DNA of 40,474 bases from Limosilactobacillus panis DSM 6035 (GCF_001435935.1 NZ_AZGM01000073.1:1-40474); one strand, 5' to 3'; shown: positions 28,241 through 38,669, numbered from the stretch's first letter. Notes: generated by a model from the sequence alone, not told the origin. A program made the numbers and translations.

Positions 28241-29608
28241 ATGGTAAAGAGAAATGCAGTTATTTTAGCAGCTGGTAAGGGGACCCGGATGCGTTCCAAG
28301 CTCCATAAGGTCTTACACCAGGTTTGTGGAAAGACAATGGTTAACCACGTCTTGACTCAACTGGAAAAGGCCCACATCGACACGATCGTCACGGTTGTTG
28401 GTTTCGGGGCCGACACGGTTAAGGAAGAACTGGGTCACCGGACCCGTTACGCCTTGCAACGTCAGCAACTAGGCACCGGCCACGCGGTAATGCAAGCCCG
28501 GGACCTGCTTGCTAATGAAGACGGGGAAACAATTATCGTTAGCGGTGATACCCCGCTGTTTACTGCAGATACCTTTGAAAAGCTATTTAAATACCACGAA
28601 TCGCGACACGCGGCCGTAACGATCTTAACTTCAGTGGCCCCGGACCCAACCGGCTACGGCCGAATTGTCCGGGACAACGTCGGTATTGTTGAGCGGGTCG
28701 TTGAACAAAAGGATGCCGATGTTCAAGAGCGGGCAATCAAGGAAATCAATACCGGGGTTTACTGCTTTGACAACAAGAAGCTCTTCGAAGCCCTGACCAA
28801 AATCACGAATGATAACGCTCAGGGTGAGTACTACCTGACCGACGTAATTGGGATCTTCAAACAGGAGGGTGAAATCGTCACCGCCTACAAGATGGATAAC
28901 TTTGAAGAATCAATGGGGGTTAACGACCGGATTGCTTTGGCCAAGGCCAACAAGGTAATGCGGGCGCGGATCAACAAGCACTGGATGCAAGAAGGGGTCT
29001 CCATGATTGACCCGGCAACCACATACATCGATGCTGATGTCCAGATTGGTAACGATACTGTCCTGGAAGGAAACGTTGTTATCAAGGGCCACACCGTAAT
29101 TGGCAAGGACTGCTACATCTCTGCAGGCTCACGGATTGTGGACTCGACCATCCACGATGGGGTCAAGATTACCTACTCAACGCTGGAAAGTGCAGAAATG
29201 CACAACGGCAGTGACATCGGTCCGAACAGCCACCTGCGTCCGGAAGCAGAGATTGGTGAAAACGTCCACATCGGTAACTTCTGTGAAGTTAAGAAGGCCT
29301 ACATCGGTGCCGGTACCAAGGTGGGCCACCTGACCTACATTGGGAACGCCACTTTGGGTAAGAATATCAACGTCGGTTGTGGGGTCGTCTTTGTCAACTA
29401 CGATGGAACCAACAAGCACCATACCAATGTTGGGGACCACGCCTTTATCGGCAGCAACAGTAACCTGGTTGCTCCCGTTAACATTGCCAAGGATTCCTTT
29501 ATTGCGGCCGGTTCCACGATTACTGACAGTACGGAACAGTATGACATGGCAATTGCCCGGTCACGGCAGACCAATAAGAAGGATTACGCTAAGAAGTTAC
29601 CGTGGTAA
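28241..29608 (+). CDS. glmU: bifunctional UDP-N-acetylglucosamine pyrophosphorylase/glucosamine-1-phosphate N-acetyltransferase
   Basis: Bifunctional enzyme making UDP-GlcNAc for cell wall precursors, 455 residues. The N-terminal uridylyltransferase domain has [13 protein letters not shown] (8-20), QLGTGHAV and VSGDTPLF; the C-terminal left-handed beta-helix acetyltransferase domain runs from about residue 250, with hexapeptide repeats and the conserved [15 protein letters not shown] block. ATG 28241 lies almost at the purR stop behind AAAGGAAAA. UDP-GlcNAc is the substrate of the MurA encoded at 38736. Confidence 0.98.
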   Translation: MVKRNAVILAAGKGTRMRSKLHKVLHQVCGKTMVNHVLTQLEKAHIDTIVTVVGFGADTVKEELGHRTRYALQRQQLGTGHAVMQARDLLANEDGETIIVSGDTPLFTADTFEKLFKYHESRHAAVTILTSVAPDPTGYGRIVRDNVGIVERVVEQKDADVQERAIKEINTGVYCFDNKKLFEALTKITNDNAQGEYYLTDVIGIFKQEGEIVTAYKMDNFEESMGVNDRIALAKANKVMRARINKHWMQEGVSMIDPATTYIDADVQIGNDTVLEGNVVIKGHTVIGKDCYISAGSRIVDSTIHDGVKITYSTLESAEMHNGSDIGPNSHLRPEAEIGENVHIGNFCEVKKAYIGAGTKVGHLTYIGNATLGKNINVGCGVVFVNYDGTNKHHTNVGDHAFIGSNSNLVAPVNIAKDSFIAAGSTITDSTEQYDMAIARSRQTNKKDYAKKLPW

Positions 29609-29620
29609 TTTCACTTTTGC

Positions 29621-29649
29621 TTGCTTTTTAATTCTGGGGTCGATATCAT
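29621..29649 (+). promoter_or_regulatory. promoter of prs
   Basis: TTGCTT (29621-29626) and TATCAT (29644-29649) are spaced by 17 bases in the glmU-prs gap, so prs can be expressed apart from glmU. Confidence 0.65.
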
Positions 29650-29691
29650 AAGAGGTAGATAATTGACTCACTTAAACTTCCGGAGGATCTA

Positions 29692-30672
29692 ATGACACAG
29701 TCTAATATTGATTCTAATTTCAAATTGTTTGCCTTAAACTCAAACCGACCGCTGGCGGAAAAGATTGCCCAGCACCTGGGGATTGAGCTTGGTAAGTTAT
29801 CTGTCGACCGTTTTAGTGATGGTGAAATTCAGATTAACATTGAAGAGAGTGTCCGGGGGGACAACGTTTACGTTCTTCAATCAACCTCTGCACCAGTTAA
29901 CGACAATTTAATGGAACTCTTGATCATGGTTGACGCTTTACGGCGGGCCAGCGCCAAGACCATTAACGTTGTGATGCCGTACTACGGCTACGCACGGCAA
30001 GATCGGAAGGCACGGAGTCGGGAACCAATCACTGCCAAGTTGGTTGCCAACATGTTACAAAATTCCGGTGTTGACCGGGTGATTGCTCTCGACCTGCACG
30101 CCGCCCAGATTCAAGGATTCTTTGATATCCCGGTTGACCACCTGATGGGGGCACCACTATTGGCTGAATACTTCATCAATGAAGGGGTCGCCGACAACGC
30201 GGTTGTCATTTCTCCAGACCACGGTGGGGTGACCCGGGCACGGGCACTGGCTGAATTTTTGAAGTCACCGATTGCTATCATTGATAAGCGGCGGCCACGG
30301 GCTAACGTTGCCCAAGTTATGAACATCATTGGGGATGTTAAGGGCAAGACTTGTATCATGATTGACGATATGATTGATACTGCCGGGACGATTACCCTTG
30401 GTGCCCAAGCCTTGATTGATGCGGGCGCAAAGGAAGTTTACGCTTCATGTACGCACGCGGTTCTTTCCGGTCCAGCCATCGAGCGTCTCTCAAAGTCCCC
30501 ACTGAAGGAAGTTGTTGTGACGGACTCGATTAAGTTACCAGCTGAAAAGCAAATTGCGAAGATCAAGCAGGTTTCCGTGGCCCCACTGATTGCGGCAGCA
30601 ATTAAGCGGATCAACGAAAACCGGCCAGTCAGTCCGCTGTTTAAGCAGGTTTTTCAAAGTGCCAAGGCATAG
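29692..30672 (+). CDS. prs: ribose-phosphate diphosphokinase
   Basis: PRPP synthetase, 326 residues, making PRPP from ribose 5-phosphate and ATP for nucleotides, His and Trp. The N-terminal ATP region and flexible-loop residues are visible ([26 protein letters not shown]), as is [17 protein letters not shown], and the PRPP-binding loop is [10 protein letters not shown] (225-234). ATG 29692 has CCGGAGG upstream. Placement after purR-glmU is the conserved Firmicutes order. Confidence 0.98.
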   Translation: MTQSNIDSNFKLFALNSNRPLAEKIAQHLGIELGKLSVDRFSDGEIQINIEESVRGDNVYVLQSTSAPVNDNLMELLIMVDALRRASAKTINVVMPYYGYARQDRKARSREPITAKLVANMLQNSGVDRVIALDLHAAQIQGFFDIPVDHLMGAPLLAEYFINEGVADNAVVISPDHGGVTRARALAEFLKSPIAIIDKRRPRANVAQVMNIIGDVKGKTCIMIDDMIDTAGTITLGAQALIDAGAKEVYASCTHAVLSGPAIERLSKSPLKEVVVTDSIKLPAEKQIAKIKQVSVAPLIAAAIKRINENRPVSPLFKQVFQSAKA

Positions 30673-30677
30673 ATATT

Positions 30678-30728
30678 AAACGAAGGATTCCAAAATGGCG
30701 TTGCCAAGTTTTGGGACCCTTCGTTTTC
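30678..30728 (+). terminator. Rho-independent terminator after prs
   Basis: Arms AAACGAAGG (30678-30686) and CCTTCGTTT (30718-30726), with an inner CCAAAA/TTTTGG pairing, are followed by T residues. Confidence 0.87.
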
Positions 30729-30756
30729 TAATATTCGTGTTGATTCTCTTAAGATT

Positions 30757-30785
30757 TTGGAGAGAATTCCAATCCATGATATAAT
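30757..30785 (+). promoter_or_regulatory. promoter of the lipoprotein gene
   Basis: TTGGAG (30757-30762) and a perfect TATAAT (30780-30785) are spaced by 17 bases. Confidence 0.75.
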
Positions 30786-30814
30786 AAAATGGGCAGTAGC
30801 GAAGGAGGATAAAA

Positions 30815-31525
30815 ATGCAAAAAAAGCAACTATTTAATAAGATGATTACTGGGACGGCTGCGGTGGCAATCGCACTGACGCTTGCTGCTTGTGGTAACCA
30901 CGACTCAGCAACATCTAGTACTTCTTCGACAAGTTCATCTGTACGGTCCTCGGAGACCACATCGGGCAGTGCATACCGTGCTGCTAACAAGTTGATCCGT
31001 AACGAGGACTACCAGGGCGCATATGACCGTTTGAACAATACCAATAATCGTTCAACACAGGCCGACAATATTGCTACTGATTTGCAAAACTACATGAGTG
31101 CTCGCAAGGCATACCGGAATGGGGACTATGCTACTGCTTCTAATAATCTAAAGGAACAAAAGTCAACTAGTCCGGCAATGCGCGATGCATATTCCGAGTT
31201 GCAAGATAAGATTGATAGCGCTCAAAAGGGCAGCACTAGCACGAGCCAGAATGCCAATAGTGCGGCTACAACCAGCAGTGCTACCAAGAGTGCCGCTTCC
31301 TCATCGTCGACCGCTACCGCGAAGACGACTGATGATGTGGTGGTTGAATTTGCCAATAAGATGGGCTTTAGCGGCGAAAAGGGTTACCAAATTATTACCA
31401 CTAGTAAGTCTGGTAACACCTACAAGTTTGAAGTTCGGCGGAACAACAGTGATAACACTGTTTCAAATATGGTCGGCTTCTACCAATACAACAGCGAGAC
31501 TGGTGCCGTTACCAAGTTGAGCTAA
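30815..31525 (+). CDS. Ser/Thr-rich surface lipoprotein with TPR-like repeats
   Basis: A 236-residue predicted lipoprotein. The signal peptide ends in LTLAAC with lipidated Cys26. A Ser/Thr linker follows (residues 31-50). Two repeats of the pattern A..L.RN.DY..A...L (about 55-70 and 96-112) look like TPR-type helical pairs. A second Ser/Thr/Ala linker (137-168) comes next, then a compact C-terminal domain of about 65 residues (DDVVVEFANKMGF to the end) containing FEVRRNNSDNTV. It is monocistronic, with its own promoter and terminator, and strong AAGGAGG. Similar lipoproteins occur in lactobacilli; I know no function. A role in envelope stress or adhesion would be speculation. Confidence 0.85.
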   Translation: MQKKQLFNKMITGTAAVAIALTLAACGNHDSATSSTSSTSSSVRSSETTSGSAYRAANKLIRNEDYQGAYDRLNNTNNRSTQADNIATDLQNYMSARKAYRNGDYATASNNLKEQKSTSPAMRDAYSELQDKIDSAQKGSTSTSQNANSAATTSSATKSAASSSSTATAKTTDDVVVEFANKMGFSGEKGYQIITTSKSGNTYKFEVRRNNSDNTVSNMVGFYQYNSETGAVTKLS

Positions 31526-31541
31526 TTTACGGACGAATATT

Positions 31542-31575
31542 AAGGGAGTACGACGTTTGTTGGGCTCCCTTTTTT
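31542..31575 (+). terminator. Rho-independent terminator after the lipoprotein gene
   Basis: Arms AAGGGAG (31542-31548) and CTCCCTT (31565-31571) are followed by six T residues. Confidence 0.82.
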
Positions 31576-31605
31576 GTTAGGCCAAAGAAAAGTGGGGAAA
31601 ATAAA

Positions 31606-32484
31606 ATGTGTACAGTAATTACGACAGGACGACTTTTTGGCCGGACAATGGATTTTCCGCCACGAACACCATGGAAGTTAACTTACCTCCCAGTCGACTA
31701 CCAGTGGCAACCGGCCATTGGGCACCGGGTGGTGATTAACCACCACCGTATTCTGGGCGGGATGCGCTACTTTGATGGTCACTACCTGATTGGTGACGGC
31801 ATTAATGATGCCGGGTTAGTCTGTGCGGAGCTCTTCTTTCCCGTTGCCGCGGACTACCAGGAATGGGTGCGCCCCCAAACGCTGGCCCTTACTCCCCAGG
31901 ACTTTATTAACTGGGTCCTGGACAGTCATGATTCGGTGGCCGCCGTCTTGGCAGAATTAGACCAGGTTTCGGTTGTTGGCCAGCCGTGGTTTGATAGGCA
32001 ACAGTACCCCTTTCACTGGTTACTGATGGACGGGAGCGGGACCTATGTGATTGAGCCCCTCAACGGCCGACTACGGGCCCGTCTTAACCCCGCGGCCGTG
32101 TTTACCAATACCCCTGACCTTGACCAGCAAGTTGGTCACTTAAATGCAATGTTGGGCTTAGCGGGCCACCAGTTTAGCCGGGCGACCATTCACCGGCTGC
32201 AGACCTATTTTCAGCCTGGACCCCAGGGTGGAAACTCTGTGGACCGTTTTAAGCGGGCTGCCCTTGCCCGGTGGCGAGGACGACCGAGTACTCCCCAGCA
32301 ATTGCGCACTTTTCTGCAGGACGTCACGGTGCCCCATAACCAACGCCACGCCCACAGTTACACCCACTACCAGGCAGTCATCGACCGTTATCGTGGCGAG
32401 TATACATTCTATGACCTGGCGAGTGGTCAGAGGGTCCAGAAAAATCTGGCGTCGTTAACGGGTCCGGTCCCGAACCGTTTTTAA
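31606..32484 (+). CDS. linear amide C-N hydrolase (choloylglycine hydrolase/penicillin V acylase family)
   Basis: Ntn-hydrolase of the bile salt hydrolase/penicillin V acylase family, 292 residues. The protein begins Met-Cys, so the nucleophile Cys2 becomes N-terminal after Met removal. Other active-site residues of the family can be aligned: Arg13 and Asp16 in FGRTMDF, Asn67 in GINDAGL, Asn168 in VFTNTPD and Arg214 in DRFKRAA. It is about 25-30 residues shorter than typical bile salt hydrolases, with a five-residue deletion between Cys2 and the Arg, so the substrate pocket may differ. No signal peptide. It could be a bile salt hydrolase, penicillin acylase or another amidase such as an N-acyl homoserine lactone acylase; sequence alone does not decide. 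Confidence 0.9.
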   Translation: MCTVITTGRLFGRTMDFPPRTPWKLTYLPVDYQWQPAIGHRVVINHHRILGGMRYFDGHYLIGDGINDAGLVCAELFFPVAADYQEWVRPQTLALTPQDFINWVLDSHDSVAAVLAELDQVSVVGQPWFDRQQYPFHWLLMDGSGTYVIEPLNGRLRARLNPAAVFTNTPDLDQQVGHLNAMLGLAGHQFSRATIHRLQTYFQPGPQGGNSVDRFKRAALARWRGRPSTPQQLRTFLQDVTVPHNQRHAHSYTHYQAVIDRYRGEYTFYDLASGQRVQKNLASLTGPVPNRF

Positions 32485-32487
32485 AGC

Positions 32488-32534
32488 AAAAGTCACTCCC
32501 CGTTGGTATCATGCCAACGGAGAGTGGCTTTTAG
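32488..32534. terminator. bidirectional terminator between the Ntn hydrolase and HAD genes
   Basis: An 18-bp imperfect inverted repeat (32489-32506 with 32513-32531) has a CCGTTGG/CCAACGG core and A/T-rich ends. It serves the two converging transcripts. Confidence 0.85.
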
Positions 32535-32546
32535 TAGTTAGTTACT

Positions 32547-33365
32547 TTAAAAGACGTACTTTTCAATTGCTTGGGCGACTCCATCGTGGTTATTATCACC
32601 GGTAACAACGTCCGCCACGGCGAGGGCCTTATCGACTGAATTGCCCATGGCCACCCCGAGCCCAGCAAATTCAAGCATTGAGTTATCGTTTTGGGCGTTC
32701 CCCAATGCCATCACTTCATCGGCGGTAAGCCCCAGTTCGCTGCTGAGCCGGTCCAGGGCCTTGCCCTTGCTGGCTTCCTTATGCATAAATTCAAGGTAGA
32801 AGTCTTCACTCCGCACAATTGAGAAGCGGTTGGCAAGTTCTTCAGGAAGGTCCTTAACGGCTTGATCAATTTTTTTCTTATCGTCCACCATCATCGCCTT
32901 GGCAATTGTGTACTGGTCCTGAATGCGGGCCATTTCATCGAGGGAACGGTAACGAACCAGCATGCTGACCAGCTCAGATTCGTAGATGGTGTAGTAGCTA
33001 AGGTTTTGGTTGGTAGTGTAGATGTAATCTCGTGTTTCAATTTGGGAGTGGACCCCTTCTTTGAGGCAGTAATTGACCCAGTCCGCATAATCGTTGAAGG
33101 AAATGCTGTAGTCAACCATGACGTTGCCACTGGTGGTTTGCGCCAGGGCCCCGTTAAAACTGACAACGTACTCATCCTCGCGGTTAGCTAGGCTCAACTG
33201 GTCAAGGTAGGCCCGCACCCCAGTCATTGGCCGCCCAGTGCAGAGGACAATCTTAATTCCCTGCTGGCTGGCCTTTTTGATTGCGGCGACAGTCTTAGGG
33301 GTAATCTGGCGGTTATCGTTAATTAACGTACCGTCGATATCAATTGCTACCATTTTAATTGCCAT
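32547..33365 (-). CDS. Cof-type HAD phosphatase
   Basis: A haloacid dehalogenase-superfamily sugar-phosphatase-like enzyme of the Cof/YidA type, 272 residues. Motif I is VAIDIDGTL with Asp9 and Asp11, motif II VLCTGRP, and motif IV ALGNAQNDNSML. A Cof-type cap domain lies in the middle. The substrate is probably a phosphorylated sugar or cofactor. ATG 33365 has AAAGGAG upstream. It lies 57 bases after the HD-protein gene and is probably in the same transcript. Confidence 0.95.
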   Translation of the reverse strand: MAIKMVAIDIDGTLINDNRQITPKTVAAIKKASQQGIKIVLCTGRPMTGVRAYLDQLSLANREDEYVVSFNGALAQTTSGNVMVDYSISFNDYADWVNYCLKEGVHSQIETRDYIYTTNQNLSYYTIYESELVSMLVRYRSLDEMARIQDQYTIAKAMMVDDKKKIDQAVKDLPEELANRFSIVRSEDFYLEFMHKEASKGKALDRLSSELGLTADEVMALGNAQNDNSMLEFAGLGVAMGNSVDKALAVADVVTGDNNHDGVAQAIEKYVF

Positions 33366-33422
33366 TATTAATTTCTCCTTTTCAATTTTAAATGCCGTTA
33401 GTCACTAAAAAGCAGGCCCGGG

Positions 33423-34784
33423 CTACTTTTCCGGGTCGACAATGTGGTTATTTTTAATATAGCTCTGGAATTTCTCGTAAATTGGCTCGAAAATTTCGAT
33501 ATCCTGGTGTTTCTCTAACATCTCTTTCGGGAAGAAGAAGCGCTGGTCACCGGCTTCCCGCCCGGAGACACTCGCCACTAAAGTACTGACCTGGGACAGC
33601 TCAACAAAGTCACCGTTAGGCTGGAGCAGTTCAATTTGAGTCTGGGGCTTGGAGGCCTTCGGGTTATAGGTGTCGTAGGGAAGCTTGAAACTATCGTTGA
33701 CAGCCGTGTAGTAGCGGCTATCGAAGCCTGCCGTTTGGATCAGGTCGCGCAACTGTGGTAAAAACTTTGCTGAATCCTGGTCGTAGATAGCGGACTTGAA
33801 GGGTCGTCGACTCAGAAAACGGTTGGCCAGGTCGCTTAAGATGTCATCGCGCGAGTGGGTCCAGTGGTTGAAGTAGGTCGTCAAGACCCCGTCGTCGAGG
33901 GCGAGGTAGTCATCAAGTGTGAACCGGTGGTTGAAGAAAGGCATCAGCATGTGCGGGGTAAATTCCGGTTCAAAATCGCTGGGGTGCTCGTAGATGTACT
34001 TTGCCCGCATTAAGAGGTGGTCCAGGATGACTTCCATTGCCCTGGAGACCGGGTGGAAGTAGACCTGTAAGTACATTTGTAAGCGGCTGATGATGTAATC
34101 CTCCACCGCGTGCATCCCCGAGATCTCAAAGGCAATCCCGTTCTTGACGGGGCGCATAACGTGGAGAACCCGGTCAAGGTCAAACTTACCGTAGTTGGTC
34201 CCGGTGTAGTAAGAGTCCCGCTGGAGGTAGTCCATCCGGTCAGCGTCGACCTGACTGGAAATCATCTGAATAACCTGCTGGTTATGGTAGCTGTGGTCAA
34301 TCACACTGGCTACCTGGTGGGGAAAGTCGGGCGAAACCCGGCGCAGGATCTTGTTAATGTTGGTTTCCGGACTGGTGATGAGCTGGCGGGTGATCTGCTC
34401 GTGGTTGGTAGCAAAGATGTGCTCGAAAGTATGGGAATACGGACCGTGGCCAAGGTCATGCAGGAGGGCGGCACACAATGCGACCGGTCGTTCGCTATCG
34501 TCCCACAGGCCGTCACCAGGCACTTGCTGGGGGTAGTTACGTTGGAAGTAGTTACACATTTCCCGGGTAATTTCATAAACGCCGAGACAGTGGCCAAAGC
34601 GGGAGTGCTCGGCACCGTGAAAGGTAAACGATGAGGTGCCAAGTTGCTTGATCCGGCGGAGACGTTGAAACTCCGGTGTATTGATCAGGTCAAGGATGAT
34701 TTGGTTGTCAACGATGATTTGCCCGTGGATGGGGTCCCGAAAGACCTTCTCACGCGGGAGTTTTTCCCGATAAAATTCTTGCAC
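33423..34784 (-). CDS. HD-domain phosphohydrolase (dNTPase-like, YwfO type)
   Basis: A protein of about 453 residues from the HD superfamily, resembling the Gram-positive YwfO/EF1143-type dNTP triphosphohydrolases. Metal ligands are visible: His65 in HSRFGH, His109-Asp110 in ALLHDLGHGPYSH and Asp179 in SSQVDADRMDYL. I chose GTG 34784 because AAAGGAG is seven bases upstream; the longer reading runs back into the LipL gene. It starts one base after the stop of the LipL-like gene, so the two are coupled. Role in nucleotide pool control is inferred from the family. Confidence 0.92.
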   Translation of the reverse strand: MQEFYREKLPREKVFRDPIHGQIIVDNQIILDLINTPEFQRLRRIKQLGTSSFTFHGAEHSRFGHCLGVYEITREMCNYFQRNYPQQVPGDGLWDDSERPVALCAALLHDLGHGPYSHTFEHIFATNHEQITRQLITSPETNINKILRRVSPDFPHQVASVIDHSYHNQQVIQMISSQVDADRMDYLQRDSYYTGTNYGKFDLDRVLHVMRPVKNGIAFEISGMHAVEDYIISRLQMYLQVYFHPVSRAMEVILDHLLMRAKYIYEHPSDFEPEFTPHMLMPFFNHRFTLDDYLALDDGVLTTYFNHWTHSRDDILSDLANRFLSRRPFKSAIYDQDSAKFLPQLRDLIQTAGFDSRYYTAVNDSFKLPYDTYNPKASKPQTQIELLQPNGDFVELSQVSTLVASVSGREAGDQRFFFPKEMLEKHQDIEIFEPIYEKFQSYIKNNHIVDPEK

Positions 34785-34785
34785 A

Positions 34786-35610
34786 CTAATTCTCCTTTGA
34801 AAGTCGCTGCTGAAGCTTACCGATGGCAATCCGTTCATCATTTAAGGACTTGATGAAGTCGGCCTGCCACATCAGCTGGTCAAATTTGGCTTGCTGGTGG
34901 TGGGGAAAGACGTCGCGCAGGCGTTGCTTGGCATCGGCCACCGTGACCTCATGACCAAGCAGGCTACTGATGGTTGTCATTGACGTCGGCCAAACATCAG
35001 GGAAGCGCCACTTGTTTTCTTCATCACTGAGGCCAGCATCGTAGAAGTCGCGAACTAGTTCCCCACGGGTCATCTGGGGACCATTGATCCCGAGGTAAAG
35101 CATTACGACAACCCCGTCCATGTTGCGCCGTTGAGAGATGCCACCGATCTTTTGCCCATTAACGTGGACATCAAAGGTCCCCGGACAGTATGAGTGGGTG
35201 ACTTCTCCGGTTTCAATTTGTAATTCAGGAAAGGCGGCCTTGATGACGGTGATCATTCGTTCGTAGGCCTCATCGATCGTCAGTTGGCGCGTTTCAAGGT
35301 GCCACGGGAAGAAGAGGGAGAAGTTCAGGATGCCATCGTCACTGATCACGGCAAGGCCACCAGAGTTACGGAGAAAGTAGTGGTAGCCATGCCGTTCGCA
35401 AACCTTTAAGGCCTGGTCGAGGTGGGGGAGGCGCTGGTCCTTGAGCCCCAGGATGACGGTCTTTTCAAGGGTCCAAAAGTGGAGGAGGGGGGTGGCCATT
35501 TCCTTACTCGACTGGAGGAGGGCGTTAGTATAGATAAAGGATGTGGTGTTATTTTTAGGGACCAGTGGCTGGTCAAATTCAGCAACTGGTTGCTTGATAA
35601 AGTCATTCAT
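34786..35610 (-). CDS. lipL: octanoyl-[GcvH]:protein N-octanoyltransferase-like (LipL)
   Basis: A biotin/lipoate ligase-fold acyltransferase, 274 residues. Features match the amidotransferase LipL of Gram-positive bacteria: RNSGGLAVISDDGILNFSL (81-99), a cysteine at 142 in SYCPGTFDV that corresponds to the catalytic cysteine, and Lys154 in NGQKIGGISQRR. LipL moves octanoyl or lipoyl groups between GcvH and 2-oxo-acid dehydrogenase E2 subunits. A generic lipoate-protein ligase A is the alternative, but the cysteine argues for LipL. ATG 35610 is the first standard start after a weak GAAGA site. First gene of this minus-strand operon. Confidence 0.85.
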   Translation of the reverse strand: MNDFIKQPVAEFDQPLVPKNNTTSFIYTNALLQSSKEMATPLLHFWTLEKTVILGLKDQRLPHLDQALKVCERHGYHYFLRNSGGLAVISDDGILNFSLFFPWHLETRQLTIDEAYERMITVIKAAFPELQIETGEVTHSYCPGTFDVHVNGQKIGGISQRRNMDGVVVMLYLGINGPQMTRGELVRDFYDAGLSDEENKWRFPDVWPTSMTTISSLLGHEVTVADAKQRLRDVFPHHQQAKFDQLMWQADFIKSLNDERIAIGKLQQRLSKEN

Positions 35611-35647
35611 GATTAACAATCTTCTTTTCTTATTCTTTATACAATTT

Positions 35648-35713
35648 ATTATACAAGAAACCGGCAGAAATTAATGGCTTTTGGTCACCTTTTCGGTCGA
35701 TTTCAAGTATAAT
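35648..35713. promoter_or_regulatory. divergent promoter region lipL / DUF1934
   Basis: A minus-strand TATAAT (35653-35648) faces lipL, and a plus-strand TATAAT (35708-35713) faces the DUF1934 gene. The -35 elements are weak on both sides (CATTAA and TCACCT at 17 bases). Confidence 0.6.
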
Positions 35714-35746
35714 TGGGAGGAAAATTACGGATAGAGAAAGGGCGCG

Positions 35747-36173
35747 ATGGATTATCAAGAAAATTACGCCGGTACAAGTTAAGCTGACAACGACAATTCA
35801 CCAGGACGGTCAGCAGGAAAACTTCACCTTCAGTGAGGACGGCAACTTTGTTGAATTGAACGGAAAGTACTACTTACGCTACGTCGAACACCAAAATGGG
35901 CAGGCCACCCCGGTCCAATTTTGCTTAGACAACCAGGTCCACCTCCACCGCGAAGGCGTGATGCGGACCCAGCTTGAATTTGACCAGGAAAAGGAGACGG
36001 TCACCCGCTACCGGACTGAGTACGGGGTGATCCGTCTGGGTGTTGTTACTAAGCGGCTGGAAAAGGACTTGGACCTGGCTGTTCCCGCGGGGCACCTCAA
36101 CGTGGACTATGTTCTAAAAACCGGGGGCCAGGAAGTGGGAAATTACCAACTTCAATTGCAATTTAGGGCCTAA
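35747..36173 (+). CDS. DUF1934 (YwiB-like) protein with apparent start-proximal frameshift
   Basis: A DUF1934 beta-barrel protein (YwiB in Bacillus, gene near rpoE/argS) of expected length about 141 residues. The body is clear from VKLTTTIHQDGQQENF to YQLQLQF at the end. The only plausible start, ATG 35747 behind AAAGGG, is in the wrong frame: it reads MDYQENYAGTS and stops. Removing one A from the AAAA run at 35760-35763 gives MDYQEITPVQVKLTTTIHQD, which joins the conserved body perfectly and makes the gene an exact multiple of three. As given, only a TTG at 35856 would start in frame, losing about 36 conserved residues. Either a sequencing indel or a real frameshift or pseudogene. Confidence 0.75.
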
Positions 36174-36184
36174 TATTGTAAGAT
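36156..36184 (+). promoter_or_regulatory. promoter of rpoE
   Basis: TTGCAA (36156-36161) and TAAGAT (36179-36184) are spaced by 17 bases and overlap the end of the DUF1934 gene. Confidence 0.72.
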
Positions 36185-36218
36185 GTAGTTTAGACTTTTT
36201 GAAGGGATGTGCACCAAT

Positions 36219-36764
36219 TTGGAATTAAAGGTTTTTGACGGCCAAGACAAATCAGAACTTTCAATGGTTGAGGTGGCGCACGCTATCTTAGCTCACCATG
36301 GAGAAGCGATGGCGTTTGTTGACCTGACCAATGAAATTCAACAATACCTGGGCAAGAGCGATGAGGAAATCCGTGAACGGCTCGCCCAGTTCTACACTGA
36401 TTTGAACATCGACGGCAGTTTTATTTCCCTTGGTGACAATACCTGGGGCCTGCGGGCATGGTACCCATTCGAATCCATCGACGAAGCCACGGTTGGTGAA
36501 AGCGATGAGGACGAAGAAGACCGGCCAAAGAAGAAGCGTCGTAAGGTTAACGCCTTCTTGGCAGACTCCAATGACGACGATGACGTCATCGACTACGACA
36601 ATGATGATCCAGAAGATGAAGACCTGGATGACAACGACGATGACGATGAAGAAAACGACGACTTTAACGACGACGATAACGATTTAGACGACAACATCGA
36701 AGATCAACTGTCTGAATTGCATGACGAAGACGATGACGACGATGATGACGATGATGACGAATAA
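36219..36764 (+). CDS. rpoE: DNA-directed RNA polymerase subunit delta
   Basis: Gram-positive RNA polymerase delta subunit, about 181 residues, which speeds RNA polymerase recycling and modulates promoter use. The N-terminal winged-helix HARE-type domain is visible ([30 protein letters not shown] to [17 protein letters not shown]). The C-terminal half is almost all Asp and Glu, the typical disordered tail. The start is uncertain: TTG 36219 gives the family N-terminus MELKVFDGQ with AAGGG 12 bases upstream, while ATG 36207 directly abuts that site. pyrG follows, the conserved order. Confidence 0.95.
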   Translation: MELKVFDGQDKSELSMVEVAHAILAHHGEAMAFVDLTNEIQQYLGKSDEEIRERLAQFYTDLNIDGSFISLGDNTWGLRAWYPFESIDEATVGESDEDEEDRPKKKRRKVNAFLADSNDDDDVIDYDNDDPEDEDLDDNDDDDEENDDFNDDDNDLDDNIEDQLSELHDEDDDDDDDDDDE

Positions 36765-36780
36765 ATCTTAAGCGTCTCCC

Positions 36781-36809
36781 TTGACTATTTTACGGTGACC
36801 CTGTATTAT
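36781..36809 (+). promoter_or_regulatory. promoter of pyrG
   Basis: TTGACT (36781-36786) and TATTAT (36804-36809) are spaced by 17 bases. Seven bases later comes GGGC (36817-36820), the expected start of the transcript. Confidence 0.82.
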
Positions 36810-36816
36810 CTTTCTT

Positions 36817-36895
36817 GGGCGCCTGTAAAATACAGGCTATGAAGTTCGTAAATAAGTAAGCTCCCTGTTTCAACGGAAATAGGGAGCTTTTCTGT
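36817..36895 (+). promoter_or_regulatory. CTP-sensing pyrG leader (reiterative initiation plus attenuator)
   Basis: The predicted transcript starts GGGC. At 36858-36866 (AAGCTCCCT) and 36881-36889 (AGGGAGCTT) a terminator hairpin with a T run precedes pyrG. In Bacillus subtilis pyrG, low CTP makes polymerase stall before the C at +4 and add extra G residues; the poly-G then pairs with the CUCCCU-type 5' arm of the terminator and prevents termination. All needed elements are here: GGGC at +1 and GCTCCCTGTTTC in the 5' arm. A small 7-bp hairpin (36821-36837) lies in between. The mechanism is transferred by analogy. Confidence 0.8.
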
Positions 36896-36917
36896 ATTTA
36901 TAACCGCCTACAATTAA

Positions 36918-38543
<1,626 letters not shown>

Positions 38544-38561
38544 TCTTGAAAAATAATTCTT

Positions 38562-38600
38562 AAAGGGAGCGGGGGAAATAGGAGCCCGCTCCCTTTTAAT
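38562..38600 (+). terminator. Rho-independent terminator after pyrG
   Basis: Perfect 12-bp arms AAAGGGAGCGGG (38562-38573) and CCCGCTCCCTTT (38585-38596) are followed by TT. Confidence 0.93.
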
Positions 38601-38635
38601 TTCCTTAAGATTATCCGGAAAAGGTTGTAATTTAA

Positions 38636-38669
38636 TAAACAATTAATTATCATTACTATTGATTGTTTA
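38636..38669. repeat. 12-bp inverted repeat upstream of murA
   Basis: TAAACAATTAAT (38636-38647) pairs with ATTGATTGTTTA (38658-38669) around a 10-base loop, with one T-G pair. It lies in the AT-rich 140-base gap between the pyrG terminator and murA and has no T run after it. An operator or leader stem is possible; the murA promoter itself is not clear. Confidence 0.4.

Noticed and set aside
36580-36764. GAT/GAC-rich tract as a possible repeat array
   Set aside because: It encodes the normal acidic tail of RNA polymerase delta; the codons alternate irregularly and no unit repeats exactly.
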